Shown here piece by piece: positions 36,810 to 46,799 of a stretch of DNA of 64,000 bases (its first letter is position 1; each line of letters starts with the position of its first letter). Source of the DNA: Cryphonectria parasitica EP155 (lineage: Eukaryota > Ascomycota > Sordariomycetes > Diaporthales > Cryphonectriaceae); assembly GCF_011745365.1 (NCBI RefSeq), contig NW_024468910.1:4182068-4246067 (forward strand), read 5' to 3'. The notes below the pieces were generated by a model that was not told where the DNA came from, did no database searches, and saw only the letters and a program-made list of their open reading frames with translations. The translations under genes were made by a program, and so were the position numbers.

Positions 36810-37405
36810 CTATGCGTTCATCGCTCGAGTGTTTCGAGTTGGCAAAGTCCATGGCTTGGCACAGATCATCTAGATGAGAGGTCAGTATGTCATCCTACAA
36901 TATCCAATATTACACAGGACCAAAGCAGACTCACCTCGCCTTCAGAGTATGCCCAGAATTCGACAACCATCGCAATCAAATAGTACAGCGCCGCGTTCGT
37001 GCCCTGGTATAGTAGGACTGCGGCGAGAGCGGCCAGGGGCAGAAAGGCCAGACGGGCCTCGAAACTTCGGTGGATCGCCGAGCCGGCGATGAACGACAGC
37101 GGCCACTCCCATGCCATCATGAAAAGCCCCATGACCAAGTTGATGATCTGTAATGTCGGGAAGGGCTTCACCGCCGGGTCTAATAACTTAGTGGCGAAGT
37201 CCCAGAAAATCTTGGGCCAGAAGAAGCCCTCGATCGCGGCAGCGACTTGATCTGTAGATGACGGTCAGTATGTCTGCTTTTTGAAAGGAACATACACGTT
37301 GTAACATCTCTGGTAATGGTGAAAAGAAAGAAAGAATAAAGACTTACAAGCTCCCGCGGTCAGGATGATGAGCCTCGCCCAGTGGTTCTTGATAAGCTTG
37401 CCCAT
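36810..37405 (-). CDS. Small four-helix fungal membrane protein (DUF7727-like)
   Basis: There are three exons: 37405-37348, 37251-36935 and 36869-36810. They join to 144 aa. The introns (96 and 65 nt) have GTAAGT/CAG and GTGAGT/TAG. The N-terminus is MGKLIKNHWARLIIL and leads into a first helix. It is followed by EGFFWPKIFWDF, a second helix (IINLVMGLFMMAWEWPLSFIAG), a third (LAFLPLAALAAVLLYQG) and a fourth (ALYYLIAMVVEFWAYSEGE), ending with ICAKPWTLPTR. This layout matches a conserved Pezizomycotina family of short four-span proteins of unknown biochemical role. A link to the fungal NADPH-oxidase partner NoxD/PRO41, also a small four-span protein, came to mind but cannot be settled here. It lies in a gene-poor stretch but looks intact. 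Confidence 0.88.
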
Positions 37406-37786
37406 CTTGAATAAAAATGGTCTTCCTTTTCCAGACTCTTCCTAGATTGCTCTTGCTTCTTCTCTTGATTGCAGAGACTTTGGTGAAGTCTCTTGAGACG
37501 CCGGATTTGAATTAAGAATGAACGGATACCGCTTCGTCACCGGCACCAAAGAGAAAGAGTCGTCAAGGACGTTGACGTCGTAGTATTAAAAGTTGGATAT
37601 GAAAATAAGAGTCGAGTGACCGGACCCGCTCTGTACAAGACTGTGGTGCAGTGTAGTCGATATGAAAGAGGGCTATCGACACACCAGGTGCACTGCAGCA
37701 GAAAAAATGAGAAGAGAGAGGCGGGAGATTAGGTGCAGAGTATCGACGAGGCTTATGGCAATGGGGCCAAGCCGGACTATATTGCC

Positions 37787-39241
37787 TCAGCCAAGTAAGT
37801 CGAGTTTCGATGGAGGGTGCCTCAAGGTCGATGCCCAGTGGGCACAAGCCCGGGCCGAGAGGCGTGTATCAGTCTGTCCCCGTAAAAGACTGGGGAGAGT
37901 GTATAGGAGTATGATGCTCCTGGCCTGATGCTGGTATGTTCTCGTCTGAGATCCGGGTTCTTGAGATCTGGGTCGATGTTGACGGCTGGCATCCGAATTG
38001 GAGCCAAGCTTGTTCAGTCGAGATGTTTCCCGTGGCTGGAGCCCTGTATCATGAGGATATGTGCAGTTCCTGGGTTCATTCACGGATCGGTTGATCGCCT
38101 TTTGCCCCTTCAGATGAGATGGCGTTGTTTGATGCTCGTGGGAGCCAAGGGAGAAATGAGTCGAGAGTATGGATGACCAGGAGAGGCGTCCTTCGCATTG
38201 ATTGATAGTATGGAGATCAGACAAGACGACCGTCTTCTGAGGCACGAGGGGGTAGGTGTTTTGAGGCAAGGACCGCGTTAGACGGTGAGAAGAGCTGCTT
38301 GATCTTCGCAAGGTGCGGGACATGGAGGTTATGAGTGACATGGGCATGTGGGTCCAAAGTGGTGGTATATGCATGCTGCACATACCATGGCACGGACTAC
38401 CACCGACCTGCATGCCACGACCCGAAAAGAGGGGACGGGCCCAGGAACACCTCGGAAGAAGAGGGTCAGGCCCCCTGTTCGTGATGGGCATGCATGACCT
38501 CTCTCTCTCGTATGATAAAGAAGAAGAGGAGAAGTACAGTAAGCTGGACAGGACGATAGGCTCCGCGCCAAACGAGACAACTTCCGGTCTCACGAATGGC
38601 GGAAAGCCATGGCCAAGCCTCCCAGTTGTACCCTGCCTAGTCATTAGAGAGAACATACCAGTTGGTGGGACCCTTTCCTGCTCAATCATGAAGACGGAAT
38701 AGTGTGCTCGACCCTCTCTTATCCAGTCCCCAGAACAGAGGACAGAGGGCAGTGCAGCAGAGGCGGGGTCGAGACCCGGGGAGGCTGGCGCCCGCGTGGC
38801 CATATTCATCATCGTCTTACTCGTACAAACTTGGGCTCCCTGGTGATTGAAAACCCTGGTAGGTACCCTGAAGCCAATGAACAAGGTCACCAAGATTTGC
38901 GAGCACCACCAGGGCACAGCGGCAAGACATAGTTGTTGGTCATTGGTCGTGGCAACATCCAAGGGTGATTCTTGATGCGGGCAATTGATGTGACGGAGGG
39001 CGGCAACGGCTGTCATCCAAAGGTGATTGGAAGAAAAACAGACAAGTGGGACCAAAGCCTGGCGCTTAGACATGGAGTCAGCCCAATCAGACCCTCGAGC
39101 GGGCCGAGGCCAAGGCCGTTCCCTGTAATGCGGCTGCATGACTGAACCAGGGGCCTGGTCTGCGACGGCATGTAACTCGAGGAGTAGCTTCAGGGGTTGT
39201 TCTTGCTGAGAAAGGCCTCTTCGTGGGTTGTCTAGAAACAT
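37787..39241 (-). CDS. Orphan 484-codon open frame, no recognised domain (questionable gene)
   Basis: From an ATG at 39241 the frame is open to a stop ending at 37787; it stays open to about 39301 from a non-ATG codon. The composition is Ser-, Arg-, Pro- and His-rich with no hydrophobic core pattern, signal peptide or motif that I recognise. It sits 380 bases upstream of, and on the same strand as, the four-helix membrane protein. A stop-free run of this length is improbable in neutral DNA, but biased composition can produce one. The opposite strand carries only shorter frames (for example 38313-38702). It could be a lineage-specific gene, a chance frame, or part of a long leader. Confidence 0.25.
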   Translation of the reverse strand: MFLDNPRRGLSQQEQPLKLLLELHAVADQAPGSVMQPHYRERPWPRPARGSDWADSMSKRQALVPLVCFSSNHLWMTAVAALRHINCPHQESPLDVATTNDQQLCLAAVPWWCSQILVTLFIGFRVPTRVFNHQGAQVCTSKTMMNMATRAPASPGLDPASAALPSVLCSGDWIREGRAHYSVFMIEQERVPPTGMFSLMTRQGTTGRLGHGFPPFVRPEVVSFGAEPIVLSSLLYFSSSSLSYERERSCMPITNRGPDPLLPRCSWARPLFSGRGMQVGGSPCHGMCSMHIPPLWTHMPMSLITSMSRTLRRSSSSSHRLTRSLPQNTYPLVPQKTVVLSDLHTINQCEGRLSWSSILSTHFSLGSHEHQTTPSHLKGQKAINRSVNEPRNCTYPHDTGLQPRETSRLNKLGSNSDASRQHRPRSQEPGSQTRTYQHQARSIILLYTLPSLLRGQTDTRLSARACAHWASTLRHPPSKLDLLG

Positions 39242-39301
39242 CCTGATGACCTCGAGGCCCCGATGCGGAGATGCACGCGCCCGGTACCATTTTCTCGCCA
39301 A

Positions 39302-41735
39302 TAAGGGCTTTGTTATGCAAGCATATCGGACAATAGTCCCCCGGAATCACGGTGATCGGCCTTCTCAACTAGCAGCCGGTCACAATCTCATCACACCGCA
39401 AATGAGAAGAAATCTGGCCGCCAGATCGTGAACTCCATGGTTACGCAGTCCCGGAGACAAGGCTCGCTTGAAATAATGATGTTTTCAGCCGATGCGGTGT
39501 TGTGACGAGAGTGTGTCCGGACGAGGAGGACCTGGCAGAGTGTGGAGTCGCACATCTGAACACTGCTCGTCCTGTTCGCACGCCATCCCAACTGACGACA
39601 ATGCAGGCCCAGCTCTGCGCGAGTTTCTTTCTCTCTGTTTCCGCAATGACTTCAGTCCGCCAACATCTGATCTAAGGTTAATAGGTTATTCGTCCCGTGC
39701 TTCAGATGCCCTGTCAAATTTATTCGGTTTTGGAAACTTCTTCATCGACCGTCGATCATACAGCTTGGAAGTTTAGCCGAGACCTGCGATGGGCCACATC
39801 TGAGGCTGAGGCACGGGCCGTTTTAGGAGCTCTGTGGCGAGGCCAGATTCGGCCCAGCGCCCTTTTGCACAAGAGATTCGCAGTTGCAACAGCAAAGACA
39901 GTACACCCCCGACAGCTCTCGACGAGCCGCAGCTTTTCTGTGACTCGACACCTCTGCCAAGATTCGCATGTGAATGGAGACCTCGAGTAGATCATACTGG
40001 CCCATGCGACTCCATTGAGGTCGACAGAATCCCTGCCCGATCGGGTACGTCATGTACGGACGAGGCACAGCAGTCTTCTCCGTCCGATTCTCTTTGTGAA
40101 AGCCACATGGTCGACAAACGTTCTTCGTCTGACACCATGATACAACCTGCCACCTGATCGAGGTGCAAGATGTGATTCAATCAATAGACGACGGCTCAAA
40201 GTTCCTCGCAGCTGCCTGGCAGAATCGTGATCACGCCTAGGATCCATAAGCCACGTTCCTCGGCCAGGTTGGTGCAGACTCGAGCCATCGGGGAGCCCCG
40301 GGGGTGGGGGGCTTTCTTTGATTCGACAGACGCCGTCATGCAGACGCCCGGGCGGCCGCCATTTTGGTAATCTCAGACTCGTTCTGGGCATCAACTCTCA
40401 AGGCGCCTACCCAAACTCGGATGTCAGCAGCCACAGAGACGTTCGTCACAGGGAAGGTAGGCTTTGCCTCACTGTTCAGTCATTGAGCCTTGACATCTTC
40501 CTGACTTTCCACTTGTGCAGGATCGGATCTACTATAGTACAAGATTCTCCCCGCTTATGTCCCGAACTTGCGTGCGAAGCCAAAGCGCTTGCAGCACAAC
40601 GCTAATTGGCACATGGAGCAGTGGAACCGCCCACTTCTTCTTGGGGACGGTGTGGCACACCAGCCATGTATTCCGCCAATGGACGCCACGAATTGAAGCC
40701 TATTTCTTCTTGCTACCACCTGCCACTGCACTGTGACTCGTTGTCGTCACTACAGGTGCTACCCAGGGTACTTCAATGCCAGACGAATCCCAAAAGATGC
40801 CCGTGATGAATTAGCGTCGGACCCTCGGATTGACTCTAGTGCTACCAGTCGTATGTTCGTCTAGCAATCACGGCATTGATTTTGTCAAGATCATGATGTT
40901 GATATAGGCGATTGTCACAGACAATGGCGTCGACGTACTCAATCACTGGCCGATTGGAACGTGGGCGTGCTTGAGCCGGTAGTGATGAGGCTTTCAGCTG
41001 CAGTGACCAAGGCGTCTACTGCTGAACAGGCCCAAGTTCCTGAGACAAATGGTTGGCCGAGCCAGGCGGCTACCCAAGTGCTGTCGGACAGCACGCCAAT
41101 AGCCTATTCAGCATTTGCCTCGATTCCTACTGAGACGCATTTTGGAACATTTTGAGGTTCCTGCATGAGCTTTCTCGAGACCGGGGACCGTGATGTGAGT
41201 GGGATCATCCAGATGAGGCTCAAGTTCGTTGATGGTGGATAGAATAGTCGTGACGGGTGTATCCCCATGAAAGCCTAAGCGCATGCTTTTGTCACTATCT
41301 TTGGCTTACTGTCGACAAATGCAATATTGAAAAGTCACGGAGCCACTCAACTGACGTTATCATGAGGTTGTGCTTGGAAGGAGTTGCACGGTGGGCAGTC
41401 AGTAAAGCTAATCGCCGTTGGGAATTTATCACCCACCATCACGACTCCGGTATTGTTAGCCTCACTTGACAGAATCATGGGACTGTGGTGCAATAGTGGA
41501 GGTCGAGACTCACTGCATAACTATCCTGCTCCAGCCCATCGTTATGAGAGTCTGATTCGTGATAAAGCTGAATAATTAATGTAGTGGATGAAGTCTGCTT
41601 AGCGTGCTCATTCATCTTCCTCAGTGAACCGCTTTCCACGGAGCGTTCGACTTTCATCCAGACCGAGCTCTGAATGGCCAGCACAGTGTAGTGATGAGCA
41701 AGAACACCGGCGTCGTCTTCTATTCATAGATTGAG
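39302..41735. other. Gene-poor region with decayed-looking sequence
   Basis: 2.4 kb without a convincing gene. Short frames such as 40961-41155 show no family features. Codon bias is weak compared with the flanking genes, which suggests old pseudogenes or non-coding DNA. Confidence 0.45.
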
Positions 41736-42619
41736 TCAAGCAAGGTATTCCTGCGCCCAGAAGCCGATGGTGCGCTCCGCATCCTCGGGGTCGAGGTAAT
41801 CCACAATCTTGGCCCTTCCTATCTCCGTATTTGCTTTATTCGCCAGGTCTGCGAGGCCAACAGTAATATCGCTGAGGATATGCACCTTGTTCTCACTCAG
41901 AGGAGGCTCGATCGCGCAATATGGGAGTAGTGACTGCATGGAACCCATGCTTGGTGCTTGCACTGCAGGCTGTCGAGTGATTACATCGGCTTGGAGGAGA
42001 GATCGGTGGAATCTGAGAAGTGTGGCCGGCAAGTCCTCGATCTTCAGCAGAGGGACAAGAGGAATATCGAGCTTGTCGTCCATCAGTCTAGGAATAGTAT
42101 GTATCGTTAGCCCGGTTTATTCAAGCTCTGGTGCTTGGTGACACACTTGATCTGGAACTGGATGAAAGAGGATGTACAGCCCGCACTGCCGAGCAGCCAG
42201 ATGACAGCGGCGTCGTTGTTTCCTGACAGATGATAGAGCCGTTCAACACGCTGATGCCTGTAGGATATGTCTCCATCAGCGGCCGAGAGCAGGACGAACC
42301 GCAAGTAGCGTTGGCCTGGATGTGTGCTGGGTAGAGGCAGATTCACGTCGTGGGTGTCCAATTTGCTCTCTGATTACACATACGTCAGCCTGCTTTTCAG
42401 CCAGTAGCAAGTCCGCTTGTAGCTTTGACTTGTTGTACCTCTGAATTTCATCTTATCATGTTGAAGCAGATAAGGAACCGCTGATGCCCACTGCCTGCGT
42501 CGCCGTAGAGATGTGCAGAACATTGTAGCACGTGAAGACAGCGTGAGGATGATGGACTGGAACGTATAGAGACGTGATTTTCCTTTTTTGACAACCAGAG
42601 ATGAACTCTGAGGCGACAT
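41736..42619 (-). CDS. Unrecognised three-exon protein, about 251 aa
   Basis: The model has exons 42619-42439, 42369-42147 and 42087-41736. The introns of 69 and 59 nt have GTACAA...CAG with a CTGAC branch-like site, and GTGTGT...TAG with CTAAC. The second exon holds RYLRFVLLSAADGDISYRHQRVERLYHLSGNNDAAVIWLLG; the third starts LMDDKLDIPLVPLLKIEDLPATLLRFHRSL and ends TIGFWAQEYLA. The clean reading-frame match at both junctions is the main support. The phrasing feels like a conserved ascomycete protein (ending with a DAERxIxFWxxE-type helix), but I cannot name a family or function. The first exon and start codon are the weakest part; an in-frame ATG lies at 42619. Confidence 0.6.
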
Positions 42620-43412
42620 TCGTTTCTGACGTTGGGGATTTTATGCAGAGAAGAACGGCTAAGTCCTCCAGATTGGATTGAGGTCAGTTGCCAAACCACT
42701 TAGATAACGAACAATGTGAGCAGCGCGAACTTGCAGCCTCCGCGATGCGACCACAGAAGGGAGGCGCGAGTACGCCTAAATGTCGGCCATGCCTTCCTCA
42801 CATATGAATTAGTAAAGGCGCAGCTGGACTACCCGTGCACGTCCCCTTTCCATCTTACAACGGTCTCATAACGTTCGTTGTTGAAAGTCACGTTCAATCG
42901 AAATCCTACAACGACCTTGATATCAACCATTGGAGCTAGAAGCAACACTTTGTCTGAATAATGAATTGCACAAAGCTGCCAAGGATAACATGATGTTTTA
43001 CAATACAAACGACGAATCCCTCTGCTCTGACATACTTCCACACATCAACTCCCAATCTCAGCCCAGTACGCATGGGCTAAATGATCCTTCATAACTCCTT
43101 ATTGTAGAGTTAGTTCGATCTCTCAGTATGATGTTCGGTGAACCATGAGCGGCTCATGAGATGTCAGGAATTATAAAATATCTGACCGGACTACCGAAGT
43201 CATTAATCAGGAAAGCTGTCGCGAGGTCCCTCCTTACGTCTATCAAACGGTATTCCAAAAGGTTCAAAATGGGGCAAGGATGCAGATACTGTGTGTGTCA
43301 AGACTTGCTCTTCATCGCATCATTTTGACTATCACGGCTGTATGTCACTAGATACATCGGACCACATGCAATATTCGCCCTGGACATCTTCTCCCAACAC
43401 CATGCGAGCCTC
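42620..43412. other. Intergenic, no gene seen
   Basis: This is the upstream side of the three-exon gene and the 3' side of the EthD gene. It contains short frames only and is slightly AT-rich. Confidence 0.5.
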
Positions 43413-43823
43413 TCACTTGCTGGTCGAAACAGTCTCTCCCACTACTACAGCCGATATCTTGCTGCGGTCCAGAAACTTGTCCTCATCCTCATGGAGACGT
43501 GCCAAGTTTTCGGGCTGCCGCGTGAGGCTGAAGAAAGTCTTGAAATGCGCCTCGTCGGTAAAGGTCAGCTCCGCGAATGCGTCGTAGTCGTAATCGGCCT
43601 GGCTGCCTAGCAGCACCTTCGCCGGGAAGCTTGCGTTACGCTCAGTAGTGCCCTCCGCGCTGCCCTCGGCGCGGGCGAGGTAGCGGCGCGTGTGAGACAG
43701 CGGAAAGTGCTCGCCGCCCATCTCCTTGACGAGGGGGATGTGCGTACCCTCGTAATGGGCGCGGAACTGCTCCGGCGTGGTGCCAGGTTTGCGATAAGAG
43801 AAGATCAGGACACTGAAGGTCAT
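43413..43823 (-). CDS. EthD-domain protein (dimeric alpha/beta barrel)
   Basis: A single exon of 136 aa from an ATG at 43823. It starts with a strand, MTFSVLIFSYRKPGTTPEQFRAHYEGTHIPLVKEM, in which the K-x-G-x-[ST]-x-E-x-F-x-x-H-Y-x-x-x-H-x-P pattern is the EthD signature. A second beta/alpha unit has FAELTFTDEAHFKTFF, with a further strand near VVVGETV. The length is normal for the family (100-140 aa). EthD proteins are small ligand-binding or cyclase-like folds, seen in ether degradation in bacteria and in polyketide clusters of fungi. No polyketide synthase is nearby, so no pathway is inferred. Third positions are strongly G/C biased, unlike the surrounding DNA. Confidence 0.93.
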   Translation of the reverse strand: MTFSVLIFSYRKPGTTPEQFRAHYEGTHIPLVKEMGGEHFPLSHTRRYLARAEGSAEGTTERNASFPAKVLLGSQADYDYDAFAELTFTDEAHFKTFFSLTRQPENLARLHEDEDKFLDRSKISAVVVGETVSTSK

Positions 43824-44975
43824 GGCTGAGGGTTGTGACGAAGTATCTTGGAAAGACTGGGTCGAGACGAGGTATGTTCAGGCTTGGATTGGCTGTGCTC
43901 TAAGGAATTGAGAAGAGGGGACGAAGTTGATGAGCTGCAGCCTAATTCGGGCTTCTTAAGATGGTTAAGTTGAAGAATGCATCTGAATACGGTAAGCAGT
44001 AAGCACTAAGGTCTGATTGTAATACAGCTATCGAAAATCCACGCTGCCCCTGCACACAATCAGAGGACGGGCACGGTGTCCGGTAGCCGTTGATTATTCA
44101 GTTATGAGCTGAAGCATACAATTCTTGAGGTATCAACTAATGCAAACATTGAAAATGTTACTGAGGTCGACTTTATGATCTTGAAAGTAGGCCTTCTCCG
44201 CCCGTCAGCAGCCGGCACGCTTAGCAAGACGATCAGGGCTGCCAAAAAAGAAACAGAAGTCATAAAGCCTCGACTTGAACCCAACCAATGGTCTTGGACA
44301 AGTAGCAATAGATTTACCATTTAAATGATATTTTGCCCCTTCTCCTCACCGATCCCCTGGAGCTCGGTGCGTGGGAGCTTCCGACAGAGACACTTGGCCT
44401 ACGAGGCGAGGTGGTCAGACAAGACATAATCTCAGCGTACCATTTTACCTTAAAAAGATAAAGCAGTGCCGAAATGTATGTCATGAATTAATAAACATAT
44501 AATTTTTATGCCGACCTATCTGACGGCCAGTCTGTCGCGGTGTGAGAATTTCATGTTAGCGAATATCGGAGGACATGCGGAAATACATGAATCCCTCTTC
44601 CGGCAGAGATGCCGCCTGCTTGCCGCCCAAAATCGGACTGGGTCAGACATCCCTTCTATGATTCCCAACGCCATGCTCGCTTCCTATATTTTGACCTTGG
44701 AATGGAGATTTTGAGAGTGGGAGATTTCGATATGCCTTGAAATCCCACGACATCATGATTGTCGACGTACATGCACATGGTGCAGGCGTTCACCGTCCAA
44801 CCGTGAGATGATGCAGGACCAGGCTCTGCGTCTTTGGGACGAACACTGCAAATATCCCAAAGTCTCCGAACCCATACCTGCAGCCCAACCTACTGACTCC
44901 GTAGCCCATGCTTGAATCTCGGCGTGACATGTGGATGGTATGCTCTACCAATTGGTGAGACTCAGCTCCATGATT
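43824..44975. other. Intergenic; one possible small secreted ORF
   Basis: No supported gene. On the minus strand a 53-codon frame from ATG 44263 to a stop at 44102 starts with a signal-peptide-like helix (SFLAALIVLLSVPAADG) followed by a basic stretch. It is too short and unsupported to call as a gene. Confidence 0.45.
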
Positions 44976-45687
44976 TCAAGCTGGTGTGGGCGAAGGTAGT
45001 AATGGTTGCTTCGTCTTGGGATCCTTATAATTCCTCAGTGCCTCCTCGAGCTGCAGGATTCGGCTCTGCTGCCTTCTCTCCTCCCGCTCCCGCTCCTGCT
45101 CTTTCCTGTGCAATTCTTCGAACCGCTCTGTAAGGGCCTCGATCTTCTCTTTGTTTGTATCTGGCTTGCTCGAGGACCGCCACGTCTCGTAGATGATCAG
45201 GATTGCGGCCACGAAGAGAATGAAGCCATCGCCAACAACGTCCGCAAAGAGATCGACAGCTTTGGCTTCAGGCAGGGGCTTGAACTTCCTCTTCCACACA
45301 CTGATTCCCGTATATTTTTTCGCAGGATGCGACTCCTTTGCCGACGTGCCGTATTTGGCTTTGAGTAGCTCTTCCTTCTCCAACTGCTCCTTTGTCTTGA
45401 CTGTGGGTGCCTCTGCCTTTTCCTTTGCTCTGAGCTCCGCTTCGGAATTTCTCAATAATGCGACGTTCATGCGCATGTTCAGCTGGTGTATCATCTGGCC
45501 GTACCTCGCTGCGAAGGCTCGAAACCGGGGGTGCTCGTGGGCTTGTGCTTTGATCCGGTTCTGTGAATCATTCGTGGTCAGCACCAGCAGTCGGCAACGC
45601 GGATCTACCTGGACTCCTTACCGCTCCATATTTCGACACATGCCGCACAAAGAGTGAGGCGAGCTTGAAGAGCGGAAGAGGCACCAT
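44976..45687 (-). CDS. OPA3-like mitochondrial protein
   Basis: There are two exons: 45687-45622 and 45560-44976. The 61-nt intron (GTAAGG...CAG, CTGAC branch-like) is in phase 0, and the product is 216 aa. OPA3 proteins are mitochondrial, membrane-associated, and affect organelle shape; the human gene is linked to optic atrophy. The N-terminus MVPLPLFKLASLFVRHVSKYG is the family start and a likely targeting sequence. It is followed across the intron by NRIKAQAHEHPRFRAFAARYGQ, another OPA3 hallmark. A hydrophobic segment lies near residues 130-152 (GDGFILFVAAILIIYETW). The C-terminal ~45 residues are a Glu/Arg-rich coiled coil. It is divergent from the polo kinase gene. Confidence 0.95.
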
Positions 45688-46799
45688 TGCAAGAGAGGGA
45701 GGGAAAAAGGTGGTGGTCCAGCCTCTGCGACACGGCAACGGACTGGAAGTGGGACGAGTGATGATTCCCCCGGATGTTCCGTCAAAGTAGCCCCTTTCGC
45801 TCTGTTCCTTGCTTGCGAAGGCCGCCCTGAATCGGATGTGACAATGGTAATTGTGAGACGATAAATTTTGCATGCAAAATAGCAGAACTATGCAATGACG
45901 TGGGCAATCATGTTCAACACGACTCAGATTTCAATTGCATGGACTTGACTTCTTGTCCGAGGATCAGATGTGGGTACGTACTGTACAGTGTAGAGCTTGG
46001 AAGCTACGAATTGCTAGTTATCGATTGGCACTGGGCCAGTAGTGCTGCCAAGTACCATAGTACCGTAGTGCAGCTCATTGCTGCAACCATTCGCTGTCAT
46101 TGTCTCGTTGTCGGGTGGTTGCACTCCACCTGCTGACCCTACCCGCAGGGGTCAAGGTTACCTAAATCAAAGACCCTGGCAAGTCTGTTGCTCGGGCAAT
46201 GAGACAACAAGCTTTCACTCCTTTCAATGAAAAGTCCATTGTCATTTTCCTTGCCATTTGCGATTTGACATACCTAGACTCCAGGTCACGATCACAGAAG
46301 ACAACTCTCCCCTATCTTGAGAAGGAAAGAAACAACGTTTCCGGGCATTTGCTATTCTCGCATGCTATCACCAGACAGGAGTTGCTTGTAAGTCATCCCT
46401 TCTTTCTATCGCCACACTAGGAAAGGCCCGTTGCTCTTGCCCAGCCACCCTCCATCATTCTTGGTCTTTGTGACCTAGCGGCTTGATGTTTCTACCACCA
46501 ACCTAGTTGACCACATTGAGCATCCAAGCCTCCGTTTTCTTCCCACGTCGTTTGAACAGGACATATTGATCATGTCGTACTGATCGACTATTCTGCAGCT
46601 TCAACGGCGAGTCATTGGCAGAACGGAGCGGCACCCAGATGCTGCCTCTCGAGCCATAGTTCTCAGATCGCTCGGCCATTCGCTCGACTCTACCCCCCCC
46701 CCCCCTCCTCTTCCTCACTACACCACATTCTCTGGGGCTGCTCACCACCAGTCGAGCCTCAGACGTAAGACGTCGGAAATCCAAGATACTGCTAGCATC
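45688..46799. other. Divergent promoter region of OPA3 and polo kinase
   Basis: 1.1 kb between start codons. It contains TAGTAC/GTAC-rich stretches at 45974-45990 and 46032-46075, and a C13 run at 46693-46705, about 95 bases before the polo start. No other gene is seen. Confidence 0.5.
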
